DNA from: Anastatus disparis
Lineage: Eukaryota; Arthropoda; Insecta; Hymenoptera; Eupelmidae
Assembly: GCA_017163975.1 (NCBI GenBank)
Contig: JAFFSR010000010.1
Coordinates: 1,798,001 to 1,862,000, forward strand
Length of the DNA stretch: 64,000 nucleotides
Direction of reading: 5' to 3'
Below are positions 11,060 to 21,564 of this stretch, piece after piece. The stretch's first letter is position 1. Every line of letters begins with the position of its first letter. Below the pieces are notes generated by a model, which saw nothing but the letters and a program-made list of their open reading frames with translations, had not been told where the DNA came from and did not search any database. A program made the position numbers and the translations under genes.

Positions 11060-12298
11060 ATGCCTGTTCAGTGTGGTGTCTGCCAGAAGACTTTTTCACA
11101 CACTTCCAAGCCACAAGTCTGTAATAGATGTGATAAATCCTTTCACAGTGGCTGTACCAAGTTGGTTATAGTTATGGATGAGGAAAATAAGAAAATTAAA
11201 GTATGCAATGGTTGCGTGGCGGCCGCGAATACTGCCTGTGTTCGCTCGCGATCCAGTTCAGTTGGATCTCTGCCTGATTATTCGGTCTCTTCTCCATCTC
11301 TGTCAAGGACGCCCACTCCCACGCAACCTCCATCTGCTGTGCAATCGAGTGATGCTCTTGCTTCTATTCTTGAAAGGATTAGCAAATTGGATAATCTCCA
11401 CACTAAGCTTGACACTATGGACACTAATATTGTTGCGGTTGGCTCTCAAGTTACATCGCTTGATAATAGATTTTCAGCGCTTGAGTCTCGTATGGACGTG
11501 ATCACAGCTAAATTTGAGGAGCGTTTTACTGCGAATGAGGCTAGAATTTGTGCAAGTGAGGCTAGGCTTGACCGTGTTTGTAGTGAACAGTTGGAGCTTA
11601 GGTCAAAGATTGATAATCTGCGTGCTGCTGAATCCAACATATCATCTGTTGAGCCATTATCTGCCAGAATTCAGGAGTTGGACAGACGTAATGAGTCGTT
11701 ATCGCGTGAGTGTGACGCTTTGAAGACCCAGCAGTTGTGTCTTCGTAGATCTTCTGATTTGGTTATTGGTGGATTGGTGCCGGATGAGGTAAAAGATCTC
11801 AAAACTGCTGTCTTTGCTGTGCTGTCCATGCTTGATTCTTCCTTTTCTAAGGATGACATTGCATCGGTTCGACCACTTAAGCGTGCTCCGATGGCTGTAA
11901 CCACTGATCAGAGTGTTCCTGCTGATGCGGGGTCGGAGTCTGCGCGGAAGCGGGATCGTCCATCTACTGTGCCTTTGCTTGTTACCATGAGGAGCACCTC
12001 ATTGGCTCGTGCTGTGATTGATGCTAAAATAAAATTGGGAAAACTTCATTCTGCTAGGATAAGCGATTGTCTGTCTCCTGATGTCAAGGTTGTTGAGTCC
12101 CTGACATCTGCTGTTATAAATATTAATGAGTATTTGCCTGCTTCCTTGCATCAGTTGAAGCTGCGGGTCTTAGCTAAGGCCAAGGATAAAAAATACAACT
12201 TCCTTACGTTTGTGAGGAGTGGCATGATATATGCAAGAAAGAAGAGGGATGACGTGCCTATTCGCATTGCCACTGATGCCGACCTTGAGGCTTTTTAG
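11060..12298 (+). CDS. LINE ORF1 protein: PHD-type zinc finger plus coiled coil
   Basis: A 412-residue protein counted from the Met at 11060. An in-frame Met at 10931 would add 43 hydrophobic residues and falls in the repeated 5' UTR, so the later start is preferred. Residues 5-52 form a C4HC3 PHD-like finger: C5, C8, C21, C24, H29, C32, C49, C52. Residues about 85-240 are heptad-rich and predicted coiled coil (LDNLHTKLDTMDTNI and similar). The C-terminal part is basic and likely RNA-binding. ORF1 proteins of this type coat LINE RNA in the ribonucleoprotein. The last 68 bases overlap ORF2 in another frame. The reading frame is intact. Confidence 0.8.
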   Translation: MPVQCGVCQKTFSHTSKPQVCNRCDKSFHSGCTKLVIVMDEENKKIKVCNGCVAAANTACVRSRSSSVGSLPDYSVSSPSLSRTPTPTQPPSAVQSSDALASILERISKLDNLHTKLDTMDTNIVAVGSQVTSLDNRFSALESRMDVITAKFEERFTANEARICASEARLDRVCSEQLELRSKIDNLRAAESNISSVEPLSARIQELDRRNESLSRECDALKTQQLCLRRSSDLVIGGLVPDEVKDLKTAVFAVLSMLDSSFSKDDIASVRPLKRAPMAVTTDQSVPADAGSESARKRDRPSTVPLLVTMRSTSLARAVIDAKIKLGKLHSARISDCLSPDVKVVESLTSAVININEYLPASLHQLKLRVLAKAKDKKYNFLTFVRSGMIYARKKRDDVPIRIATDADLEAF

Positions 12299-15292
12299 CA
12301 AGGATATCACTGATGACATCCGACGACGGAGCGACAAGCTGATGTGTGATGGTGTGGTAAGTCCATTCTCTACTCCTTTCCCAGCTAATTCTCTGACATC
12401 TCCTAATAATATTATTTCATCTTCCATTACAAATCATTTCACCACAGAGGACGGTTTTCGGGTCTGCCACTTTAATGCCAACTCCATACGTGCTCATATT
12501 GAAATGATAAGACTCTTCTTGGCTTCTCGGCCCTATTTTCATGTGATAGCTGTAACAGAGACAAAACTGGGTCAGATTGTTTGTGACTCTCTTATCGCTT
12601 TGGATAATTATGTGCTCTTGCGGCGGGATCGAAACACCAGAGGTGGTGGTGTTGCTCTGTACATACATTCCTCCTTAAACTTTACACGGTTGTGTTCTTC
12701 TAATGGTAGCTGGTGTGGCAAGCCGGGTTTACCTGAATACCTCTTTTGTGAGGTTAAATCTCCTGATTTAGTCTCTCCTATTTTTGTCGGAGTGGTCTAC
12801 AGGCCACCTCATGCACCGTTTTTAGCTGGCACTGATTTCGTTCCTGATTTGACATCATTCATGCATGGCTATAGTACTAAAATCATCATGGGCGATTTCA
12901 ATACCAACATATCTGTTGATTCTGATGACTCTATGTTTCTGAAGGGTTTAATTAGGGAAAATTCACTATTCTCTGTGCCTCATGGTGCAACACATCATAC
13001 TTCATCATCGGATACTTGCCTCGATCTATGTCTTGTAGATGAAAATGATTCTCTAATTGACTATTGGAAGACTGACGTCCCATTTATAGATGGACATGAT
13101 TTAATTGCAGCCACTGTTAAGTCTTCTCTCTCAAAGCCTATACTTAATGATTTCTCTTATCGAGACTATAAGGCTGTTGATGATGCCAAATTGCTGGATT
13201 ATTTTTGTTCACTGAATTGTTCTGTATGTAGCGGTGATTCCTCTCTTCCTGTTCGCCTTGATTGTCTCTACGGACATCTAAATGAAGCAGTTTCCCTCTT
13301 TGTGCCTGTCAAAAGAGTTCGACAAGGTGTAAATCGTCGACCTTGGATTACTGCAGAGCATCATGGCTTGGTTCGTGAGAGGGATCGTCTTTATAGGCGC
13401 TATAAACGCACACGATTTCACTTCGATTTGCTGCAATATAGAGCTGCACGTGATCGTGCTCATGAGTGTATCGAGTCCTCTAAGCTTCTTTATTACTATG
13501 ACCGACTTTCTGGTCTCACTGATTCTAGGCAAATTTGGAAGGAGCTTAGAAATCTTGGTATTTGCTCTAGTAGTAATGAGTCTCGTCACTCCTTTTCTGT
13601 GGATGAGCTAAATCATTATTTTGCTGGTGTTGCAACTGATCAATCAGTTACGTCGATTCCTGATTATCTGGGTACTTTGGCTGATGATGAACCATTTAAA
13701 TTGATGTTTCGGTTTTCTGAAGTATCGTTGGGTCAGGTTCGGGCATCGGTGTGTAGTTTTTCTACGCAAGCTAGGGGTCCAGATGCTATTCCTCAGTCTT
13801 TTATTCTTTCGGCTTTCCCTGTAATTGGGCCACTCTTGTGTCGCATCTTCAATGATTCGCTAAAAGATGAATTCTTTCCATCATGTTGGAAGCTATCTCT
13901 AATAAAGACTATAAATAAAGTCTCTTCTCCACAATCCATGGGTGACATTCGCCCTATTTCTCTGTTGTCCTTTTTGTCCAAGGTTCTTGAGCGTCTTGTT
14001 CATCAGCAATTGTATGAGTACTTGGCTACTAGACGGCTGTTGGATCCTCGGCAGACTGGTTTTAGAACTGGGCATAGTACTCAGACGGCATTGTTGAAGT
14101 TGACGGATGATATCAGGCTAAATATGGATAGACGGTATGTCACCATGCTCTTGCTGTTTGATTTCAGTAAGGCGTTTGACACTGTAAGTCATGCTATTTT
14201 ACTTGGGAAGATGTCTTCGCTTGATATTTCCAGTTCAGTTATCAGGTGGTTTGCCTCTTATCTGTCATGTCGACAGCAGGCTGTCATTGATGAGAATGGT
14301 GTCGCATCTGATTATGTTCCTCTTAACACGGGAGTTCCACACAGGGGTCTGTTTTGGGACCATTATTATTCTCAATTTATATAAATGATGTTGCTGTTGA
14401 TTTTAATTCTAGTGTACAACACTTGATATATGCTGATGACTTGCAGGTGTATATTCATTTTCCTCTGAATAAGTTGGATGTTTTTACGTCCATTATGAGC
14501 GCTCATGCAGAGATTATCTCTGATTGGGCTTCCAGAAATCATCTTGAGCTGAATGTTGGTAAGACAAAGGCTATAATTATTGGCTCTTATTATTATATTA
14601 ACATGCTGTCTTTCTTACCCACTACTGGCGTGCCAATAAATGGCACCACAATTAAGTTTGAATCTAATGTTCGCGATCTGGGGGTTTGGTTGGACAATAA
14701 ACTGAATTGGAAGGAGCACATCACCAAAGTTTGTAACAAATCTTTTACGCTGCTTTACAGATTAAATTACTTTAGGAAAAGCACTAATTTTGCTTTACGC
14801 AAGCATCTTGTTCAGACTTTGCTTTTTCCACTCATAGACTACTGTTGTCTTGTATATTGTGATCTGTCGGCGGAACTGGACCTAAAGTTGCAGAGAGTCA
14901 TCAACTCGGGTGTTCGATATGTGTATGGTATTGGCAGGCGAGAGCATGTTTCGGCTTATCGTTCTGCACTGTGCTGGTTATCTACCTCTGCTAGAAGGAA
15001 ATACTTTACATCTGCTTTCCTATATAAAATGTTCTCATCTAATGAGCCTACATATCTCTACTCTGGTTACATGTGGAACCAGTCGGTGAGAACGTTGAGG
15101 GGTGCTGTAAGACCATTAACTGTTCCTCCTGCTTCTACGGAATATTATAACGGATCCTTCTTGGTTACATCATCGTTTCTGTGGAATGAGCTTCCCGTTT
15201 CTATCCGTAACTCTCAATCGCTTTACTCATTTAAATCATTAGCATTTTCACACTACCTTTCCTTGGAGAATGGACCGCTGTCACTTCGATAA
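12231..15292 (+). pseudogene. LINE ORF2: endonuclease-reverse transcriptase, broken by a 2-bp frameshift
   Basis: The N-terminal AP-endonuclease domain is clear in order: HFNANSIRAH, TETKLG, GGGVALYIH, VGVVYRPP, IMGDFNTNI, GHDLIAA. The reverse transcriptase follows: DIRPISLLS, QTGFRTGHSTQTALL, LLFDFSKAFDTVSH, then after a frame change GPLLFSIYIND and the catalytic YADD (about 14432). The frame changes near 14340, where CCACACAGG carries an extra CA compared with what the conserved motif needs, so the ORF ends early at about 14384 and resumes in another frame to 15292. The element would need one correction to make full-length ORF2, so it is probably dead, or it is a sequencing error. No RNase H domain was recognised after the RT. 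Confidence 0.85.
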
Positions 15293-15741
15293 CTATTAAT
15301 ACTAATATTGTTAACTGTAATTGTAATTATTGTGATTTCTTATATAATCTATTTTAAACATATTCTATTTTTATTTTACTATATTGTTAAAATTTTTACT
15401 TTTTTTCTGTTTATATTGAAACCTTATATTTATTTACTATATTGTAAAATTGTACAACATATTGTACATAAAATAAACACCTATCTATCTATCTATCTAT
15501 CTATCTCCCTCTCCTTTCAAAGTCCGTGCTACTGGGTCGGCCGCACCACTGATGAATTCACTCGAGTGCCACGTGAAAATCCCGTGGGCCTCAAGTAATT
15601 TTAACATGATGCACCGCCATCTATTAAAAACATGGATATCATCTAAAAATCACTTGTTTCTTCGATAATATTAGGTGAAAAAATATCGTGTGATAATCAC
15701 TTGAAATTTCATGGGATAATAACCTGATTTTTCTCTCCGTG

Positions 15742-15758
15742 TATAACGTAGGTCATGC

Positions 15759-15817
<59 letters not shown>

Positions 15818-16440
15818 CCTCTCTATACATATGTTTCTTCTATAAGAGCCTAAAGATGATAAGGGGATAGAAAGAAAGTTACTTGCTTATGAAGGCGAGA
15901 AAGAGATAGAGAGAAAGTCAGTGGCCTTACAAAGGCAAGAAAGAGACAGAGAAAGTCAGTTGCTTTACGATGAGCGTTCGAATTCTTAGAATCGTTCCAA
16001 GTATTTTAATTCTAAATTTTCTTTTATACGATATTCGCTACATATAGAAATTAATTTTGTTGTATAATAATGAAATCCACTATTAAATCTAGAATATTTT
16101 TAGAGTTTAAATAAAATAGGATGATAAGGAAAAACATTGTAGTTTATACTTGCCCATAATGAAATGTACGAATAATTTAAAATAATAATAATAATATTTC
16201 AGAGTAAGAGATAGGAGATGAGAACATTGTAGCTCACATACTGAAATGTATAGAGTTGGGAGTGGAGGGGGAGGCCAATTACAAGATTGTTTAGACCCCT
16301 GAAATGCAATTTCGTCTTATCTCTATATGACGTCACTAGCATTACACTTTGTCAGACGCATGTGCTCTTATAAGTATAAACATTACAGATAAACTGACTA
16401 GCTAAAATGCAGTTTTCATCTTATCTCAGTATGATGTAAC
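15742..16440 (+). promoter_or_regulatory. Left arm upstream of polB: putative polB promoter region
   Basis: This stretch is the inverted partner of about 58090-58747. It contains a perfect TGACGTCA (near 16328) and TATA-like CTTATAAGTATAAAC (near 16368), both also present in the right arm, upstream of the first polB-like Met at 16718. It also has a polypurine GAGAGAAAG-rich stretch (15865-15955). The promoter role is inferred from position and motifs only. Confidence 0.35.
15757..15815. repeat. (TA)n microsatellite in the left arm
   Basis: About 29 TA units. The right arm has only a short equivalent (TATATATATATG near 58720), so the repeat length differs between the arms. Confidence 0.9.
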
Positions 16441-16681
16441 CTTCGAGCATATACTACTGGAGGAAGCCTCCGAATGGCAGCAAGCGTTACAAGGCGAAGA
16501 GAGAGAAAGCCATTATTTTGGTACATGCTGTCTCTCTCTAGCCTGATTTGATTGGCTGCTTTTGTTCCCTACTAAGAAAGTGAAAGAGAGATAGCACGTA
16601 CCAAAATAGAGGCTTTCTCTCTCTTCGCCTTGTAACGCAGTTAAAAGCTGGGAGGCTTTCTCCAGTATTATATGCTCGAAG
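16441..16681. mobile_element. 241-bp MITE with 8-bp duplication (hAT-like)
   Basis: Inverted ends are CTTCGAGCATATA, with long self-complementarity (CTCTCTTCGCC / GGCGAAGAGAG). It is flanked by GATGTAAC (16433-16440) and GACGTAAC (16682-16689), an 8-bp duplication with one mismatch. The right arm shows the empty site GTTACGTC (58089-58096). An 8-bp duplication is typical of hAT elements; the TIR itself is not diagnostic. Confidence 0.75.
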
Positions 16682-16960
16682 GACGTAACACTGAAAAGTA
16701 CATACATTACAGTTTCTATGCAGCTTCGTCTTATCTCTGGCATCACGGTGCTAGGTATCGAATATGTTATTATAAAAGCTGATTTCAAGATCAGTGAAAT
16801 GAAATATTTTAATACAAAAGCCAAGACAATTCCAAAGACAACAGATTTGAAAGAATGGTTTTTAATAATTTACAAGAACCTATACAAAGAGATATTGAAA
16901 AATTCCAACAAAAAGAATCAGAATGGTCATTACGTGCTATTATTAATTTGTGTGTTCATA

Positions 16961-17281
16961 CACTGAAAAAAATTTTAGCGTCCTGCTGCCCTCTTGTGAA
17001 TAAGAACATCACTAATAAAAAACAAGGCAGCAGTAAGTCTTGTCACGAGGCAAAATTTGCCCTAAGTCGAAAGAGAGCATCACCCCTCCTCAGTGTTTAC
17101 CGCAAATAAGTGCTTTTTTCTAAATATAGCGGCGCTCTCATCGCAAAAGATAAAAGCTGCTTCTAACTAAGCCGTGTTTTCGCTTTGATGAGGGCAAATT
17201 TTGCCCCGGCACACGAAGCTAGCAGCGTTCCTTCATTTTCGACCTAACAAAGGCAGCATGAGTCCTAGAATTTTTTCAGTG
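16961..17281. mobile_element. 321-bp CACTGAAAAA MITE inside polB (left arm)
   Basis: TA on both sides, with ends CACTGAAAAAAATTTTAG and its complement. Removing it with one TA rejoins the polB frame (…CVH on the left, INKY… on the right). The same insertion at the same codon is in the right arm (57497-57817), so it predates the arm duplication or was copied by conversion. Confidence 0.8.
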
Positions 17282-17392
17282 TATAAACAAATATAATCCA
17301 CTACATAGTGGCTCGTACATTTCTCTTCCAAAAGTGATAGAATTAAAACATGCATGTATTAATGTGAAAAATTTTGATGATGCTCGTTTTAA

Positions 17393-18110
17393 GGACGTTG
17401 CCCATTAAAATAAAATAAAATAATGACAGAAATTTCTAAAATTTGGAATTATGATAGTTTAGTGTATTTTGAACTCACACGCGTTTTTTGACCTACCTTA
17501 TAATACTAATAACTGAGAAATATAAGGAAAAAATAGCAGGTTTAAAACGTGGTCATATGGAACCACGTTTAAAATCATCAATAAAACCTCTTAGAAATAA
17601 CACATTCAAATAATCGTTTGATAATAAATAAAAAATATTTGATGATTTAACCCTTAAAGTTTTGACGCATGTTATAAGGCTTATCATTAAAATATCCAAT
17701 AAAACATTGTCAAAATAATACATTTGAGATGAACTTGGCAACGTCGTTCTGTAATAGAAAAAAGAGAGAGAGAACGATATTCGGCGACATGTCAAAATGT
17801 AGGTTATATATCATTTTACATTCTATATAATAATTTATCAACAAAAATAAAAGTATTTTGATTATTCTAAAATCATTTAATATGGTAAGCGTTCATTCCA
17901 TTATAAAAAATGTAGCATTTTATTTATAAAAATTCATAAAGCATTACACATGAATCGGATACATACGGGGATAGTGTATAAATATCTATAGCCTATAATC
18001 AAATGTTTACATTGTGGAGCAAAAATGAATAACGCATAATGTTGCCAAGTTTCAACAAAATATCGATAATTCAGATCACTGCTGAAAATAATCATGACAG
18101 GGCAACGTCC
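17393..18110. mobile_element. 718-bp TTAA-flanked element inside polB (left arm)
   Basis: Perfect 11-bp inverted ends GGACGTTGCCC / GGGCAACGTCC with TTAA directly outside each (17389-17392, 18111-18114). A TTAA target is the hallmark of piggyBac-type transposition; the element is non-autonomous. Excising it with one TTAA restores the polB frame exactly. It contains an 80-codon ORF on the - strand (17553-17795) also kept in the right-arm copy. Confidence 0.8.
17553..17795 (-). CDS. 80-residue ORF of unknown function inside the TTAA element
   Basis: The ORF starts MTCRRISFS and contains VKTLRVKSSNIFYLL and GFIDDFKRG. The right-arm copy (56994-57236, + strand) has the same length with a handful of residue changes. 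I recognise no domain. A pyrimidine tract ending in TATTACAG lies within the first third, so part may be a captured exon. It could also be a chance ORF preserved because the arms are young. Confidence 0.25.
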   Translation of the reverse strand: MTCRRISFSLSFFYYRTTLPSSSQMYYFDNVLLDILMISLITCVKTLRVKSSNIFYLLSNDYLNVLFLRGFIDDFKRGSI

Positions 18111-18279
18111 TTAAATGGGCAATATTGTCAGCATTGTATCCAGTTGAGTCAAATACTAGTGAAGTATCTTCATATGAATTATATGGAAATAAGTTAGATT
18201 TCATAGACATGGAATTTCCAGTAATACTAGAGAAAATTGGAAAATTTAAAAAAGAACAATATATCAATATATATATATA

Positions 18280-19578
18280 GGACGTTTCACGTCAAATCAC
18301 CTAACAAAAAAATAGAATTTGTCGAAAATCTGTGAAAATGTTCTATTTGATACCCAAAATATACAAAAAAAAATTTAGAGGTCCAGGTCAAAGGGGTCAG
18401 AATTTAAACGTGATGGAATTTTTCAAATTTTCCAAATTTTTTGCTAAATAAATATTTTAATGAATTTTTTCCTTAGAAACTATCAATTTTTCGTTAAAAC
18501 TTAATAGAATACTTTTTCTTGGAAATTAGATGTTGAATCCACCTGAATTTTTGCAAATTATAATATACTGATTTTTATGCTTACTTGATTGATTTAAACA
18601 TACTATTTAGTATATCTAAAAATCGAGCAGGTTAAATTGGCTTTTTAAAATCTTATTTTTTTCGTTTTTTTATGAGGAAAAAATATACGAAGCCTCCAGT
18701 TGGGCAGCCTTCTCAAAGTTACTTAATTGTGCAAAAATGTCTGTAAAAATCGTTATTTTGGATCAATGATGAGATTCGTGATTTTTTTTCTGAAAAAGTA
18801 TTGATTTTTGGGACAAATGTATGTAAATGTTTTTTATTGGAAATCATGTGTAGAATATAAACATATTTTTACAAATTGTAATTTAAGACATTATGAACCA
18901 TATATACTAAAAATTTAACAAAAAATAAATTTTCAAATTCCAAAATTTCATTTATAATTTGTGATGTTTAGCAAATAATGGTTTACAAAAATTTACATAC
19001 ATCTCACATACAATTTCCAATAAAAAACATTTTTATACATTTGTCCCAAAAATCAATACTTTTTCAGAAAAAAAAATCACGAATCTCATCATTGATCCAA
19101 AATAACGATTTATTCAGACTTTTTTGCACAATTGAGTAACTTTGAGAAGGCTGCCCAACTGGAGGCTTCGTATATTTTTTCCTCATAAAAAAACGAAAAA
19201 AATAAGACTTTATAAAGCCAATTTAACCTGCTCGATTTTGAGATATACTAAATAGTATGTTTAAATCGATCAAGTAAGCATAAAAATCAGTATATTATAA
19301 TTTGCAATAATTCAGGTGAATTCTACATCTAATTTCCAAGAAAAAGTATTCCTTTAAGTTTTTACGAAAAATTGATAGTTTTTGAGAAAAAAATTCATTA
19401 ATATATTTATTTAGCAATAAATTTGGAAATTCGAAAAATTCCATCACGTTTAAATCCTGACCCCTTTGACCTCGACCTCTAAACTTTTTTTTGTATATTT
19501 TGGGTATCAAGTAGAACATTTTCACAGATTTTTGACGAATTCTATTTTTTTGTTAGGTGAGTTGACGTGAAACGTCCC
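18280..19578. mobile_element. 1.3-kb palindromic element in a TA microsatellite
   Basis: Arms of about 570 bp (18280 to about 18850 and about 19012 to 19578) are near-perfect reverse complements around a loop of about 160 bp. The right end read inward is GGGACGTTTCACGTCAA; the left begins GGACGTTTCACGTCAAAT. Both sides continue in (TA)n. No transposase. ORFs in it are on arm sequence and have no family motif. It sits exactly where the left polB copy breaks off. Confidence 0.75.
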
Positions 19579-19590
19579 ATATATATATTA

Positions 19591-20186
19591 AGTTTCAGAT
19601 ATTGAGGGGGCAGCTCATGAATAAGAAAAGGTATCTTTCCATACGAATACTTGGATTCTGTAGATAAACTCAATAAATCAAAACTTTCATCTAAAGCTAA
19701 ATTTTATAGTAATTTAAATAACAGTAACATATCTGATGAAGACTATAAACACGCTAAAAATGTTTTGAAAGAATTCAATATATAAAATTTAGGTGAATAT
19801 TCAGATTTGTATTTGTAATCAGATGTAATATTATTAGCTGAAGTTTTTAAAAAATTTTGAAACAATTGTTCAAGTACGTACGATTTGGATCCATCTCATT
19901 ACTACACAGCTCCTGAATTGACGTGGGATGCTATGCTTAAATATACGAAAATAGAGTTGGAATTTTTAACTGACATTGGTTAGGTGTTGTTTGTTGAGCG
20001 TGGAATAAGAGGTGTTCCAATAGGTATGTACAGGCTAACAATAAGTATATGGATAAAAACTATAATGAAAATGAATGGGGATGGGAGAGTCATAACCCGT
20101 AAAATTGTGGAATATTACAGGGATACTAAGAGAGTCTCTATATGATGAATTACATGATTCATGAGCTGTCCCTTGATATTTGAAAC
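19591..20186 (+). pseudogene. Polinton polB internal fragment, unit A
   Basis: Translation with frame changes and three stops gives [40 protein letters not shown] and DPSHYYTAPELTWDAMLKYT, in the order known from protein-primed PolB of Polintons (end of the exonuclease region into the polymerase domain). The part between KTIMKMN and GDGRVI is deleted relative to unit B. The last 30 bases are the inverted copy of the first 30 (GTTTCAGATATTGAGGGGGC…), and (TA)n lies outside both ends. Unit D (25537-26131) is its inverted twin. Confidence 0.8.
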
Positions 20187-20204
20187 ATAATATATATATA
20201 TATT

Positions 20205-20269
<65 letters not shown>

Positions 20270-20272
20270 TAC
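20187..20272. repeat. (TA)n microsatellite
   Basis: Long TA run separating polB unit A from the AT-rich element that follows. Confidence 0.9.
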
Positions 20273-21153
20273 TAGGGTACCCCCCTGCTCGCTCTGCTCG
20301 CCAACCCCCATTGGTGATTATTCGTATCCTACATATATTTTACCAATAAAAGAAAAATTAATCATTTATAAATCACATGATATATCTGAAAAACAAATAA
20401 TAATTTAATTATGATTGTTTATACCTTATAAACTAAACGAGTTTCCACACCACCTTACATTTCAAACTAGTTATTATGATGAATTGCATTCATATAATTT
20501 AATTGTATAAATTTTTCAATATTTAAATATAGATTTTAATTTAACTAATATATTTTAACTGTGTGAAATATAGAGGTAACGTTACGGCGCGTTAGATTTT
20601 TTGATTAGTGGAAACCCTCGCCAGGAGCCCTAAAAGCCACTTTATTTTATAGATAATATTACATAGATTAGTTATACATTTATAATATAATTTATTTTAT
20701 GTATTGAATATGAATAAAAAAATAGTGATATCGTACAATAATATATAAGTGAAAAAATAACTTATTATTAATTAAATGATATTAATGATCAAAATTATAA
20801 TAAATTTAAAACTATATAAAAATTTTTCAATAATTATTTGGTATAAAAATTTTATTAGTATTATATTTGATATATCATAATGTTTATTTATGTCTTAAGA
20901 TTTATAGGATTATTTTGATATAATTCCTTTTTGATATCTTTTTGACTTATTTTTACATTTTTTAAGATATATCAATATTTTATACTAAAATTTAAAAATT
21001 TGTTTACTTTAATATTCAAAAATAAGTGATGTAATTATTATTAATATTCATAAGATCATTAAATCATTATATTATTTTAATGATTTTAATTTTATATATA
21101 TATATAAAATAAAATAATTTTGAAATATTAAACTTACTTTTTATTACTTACTT

Positions 21154-21564
21154 TTATAAATTTTGATCAAATATGTTTTTAATAATATTAACTAATCGTA
21201 ATAAATATCTAGAATAAATTTGATAATTTTGATTAATATAATATTCTGTTATTGGTTCACATATTTGAATTTTATATTCTATAATTTTATTAACGTAATA
21301 TTTATAATATTGTGGTACTTTATTCCAATTATTGTATTCAACTTTTTCTTCATTCCCGCCAATATATGAATTAATAATATTATTTAATTGAGAAATTTCT
21401 GTATCTTCTGAAATATTATCATTTAAGCTTTCTAAATAATATTCATATTCTTCTTCATAATTTAAGTGGTCTTCAATTTGATTATTTAAATAATCCATTG
21501 AATGTTGATCGATAATATCATTTACTTCAACATCATTTCCTTCAATCGGATTCCATTCCATCAT
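21154..21564 (-). CDS. Hypothetical 136-residue acidic protein
   Basis: Intact ORF starting MMEWNPIEGNDVEV. It is rich in Asp, Glu, Asn and Tyr; residues 30-62 are strongly acidic (NYEEEYEYYLESLNDN), and the C-terminal half is Ile/Tyr-rich and less acidic. No known domain was recognised. It lies downstream, on the same strand, of the helicase fragment 21827-22200. An ORF of this length in such AT-rich DNA (stops are AT-rich) is unlikely by chance, which favours a real gene of the element. Confidence 0.45.
   Translation of the reverse strand: MMEWNPIEGNDVEVNDIIDQHSMDYLNNQIEDHLNYEEEYEYYLESLNDNISEDTEISQLNNIINSYIGGNEEKVEYNNWNKVPQYYKYYVNKIIEYKIQICEPITEYYINQNYQIYSRYLLRLVNIIKNIFDQNL

Larger units (their letters stand above)
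10078..15514 (+). mobile_element. CR1-like non-LTR retrotransposon (LINE), one frameshift
   Basis: A LINE with 5' UTR, ORF1 (PHD finger plus coiled coil), ORF2 (AP-endonuclease plus reverse transcriptase) and a 3' end in a (TATC)n tail (15481-15508). A simple-repeat tail instead of poly(A), together with a PHD-finger ORF1, fits the CR1/L2 group better than Jockey or I. It lies at the centre of the palindromic MITE 9829-15741. The exact 5' end is masked by a (GA)n run (10058-10078), and I could not define a target duplication. Confidence 0.75.
9829..15741. mobile_element. 5.9-kb TA-flanked MITE split by a LINE
   Basis: Ends are CACGGAGAGAAAAATCAGG and its complement (…CCTGATTTTTCTCTCCGTG), with TA on both sides. 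The outer ~230 bases on each side (9829 to about 10060 and about 15515 to 15741) are inverted copies of each other. An example is GGGATTTTCACGTGG near 9988 against CCACGTGAAAATCCC near 15569. The right Polinton arm has the uninterrupted target (TA at 58748-58749), so this insertion is younger than the arm duplication. The interior is the LINE at about 10078-15514. Confidence 0.8.
16718..18279 (+). pseudogene. Polinton polB, N-terminal part (left arm copy)
   Basis: This is the N-terminal region of the Polinton-type protein-primed DNA polymerase B family, in pieces. Frame 1 from 16718 includes SEMKYFNTKAKTI and TTDLKEW. A frame change near 16860 leads to KESEWSLRAIINLCVH. After a MITE (16961-17281) come INKYNPLHSGSYISLP and HACINVKNF. 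After a TTAA element (17393-18110) come KWAILSALYP and DMEFPVILEKIGKF. The motif order matches the region before the exonuclease domain in insect Polinton PolB. It ends in a TA microsatellite at the palindrome 18280-19578. It cannot make a protein as it stands. The right arm holds the inverted copy (56520-58060). Confidence 0.8.

Noticed and set aside
11446..11904. Antisense ORFs within LINE ORF1 and ORF2 (also 13278-13589, 12417-12668)
   Set aside because: Shadows of the well-supported sense frames; no motifs of their own.
16718..18279. Ordinary Polinton TIRs as sufficient explanation of the arms
   Set aside because: Typical TIRs end before the genes; these arms include conserved polB coding motifs and the internal polB pieces are mirrored too. 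A long-TIR variant remains possible and is stated as the refuting alternative.
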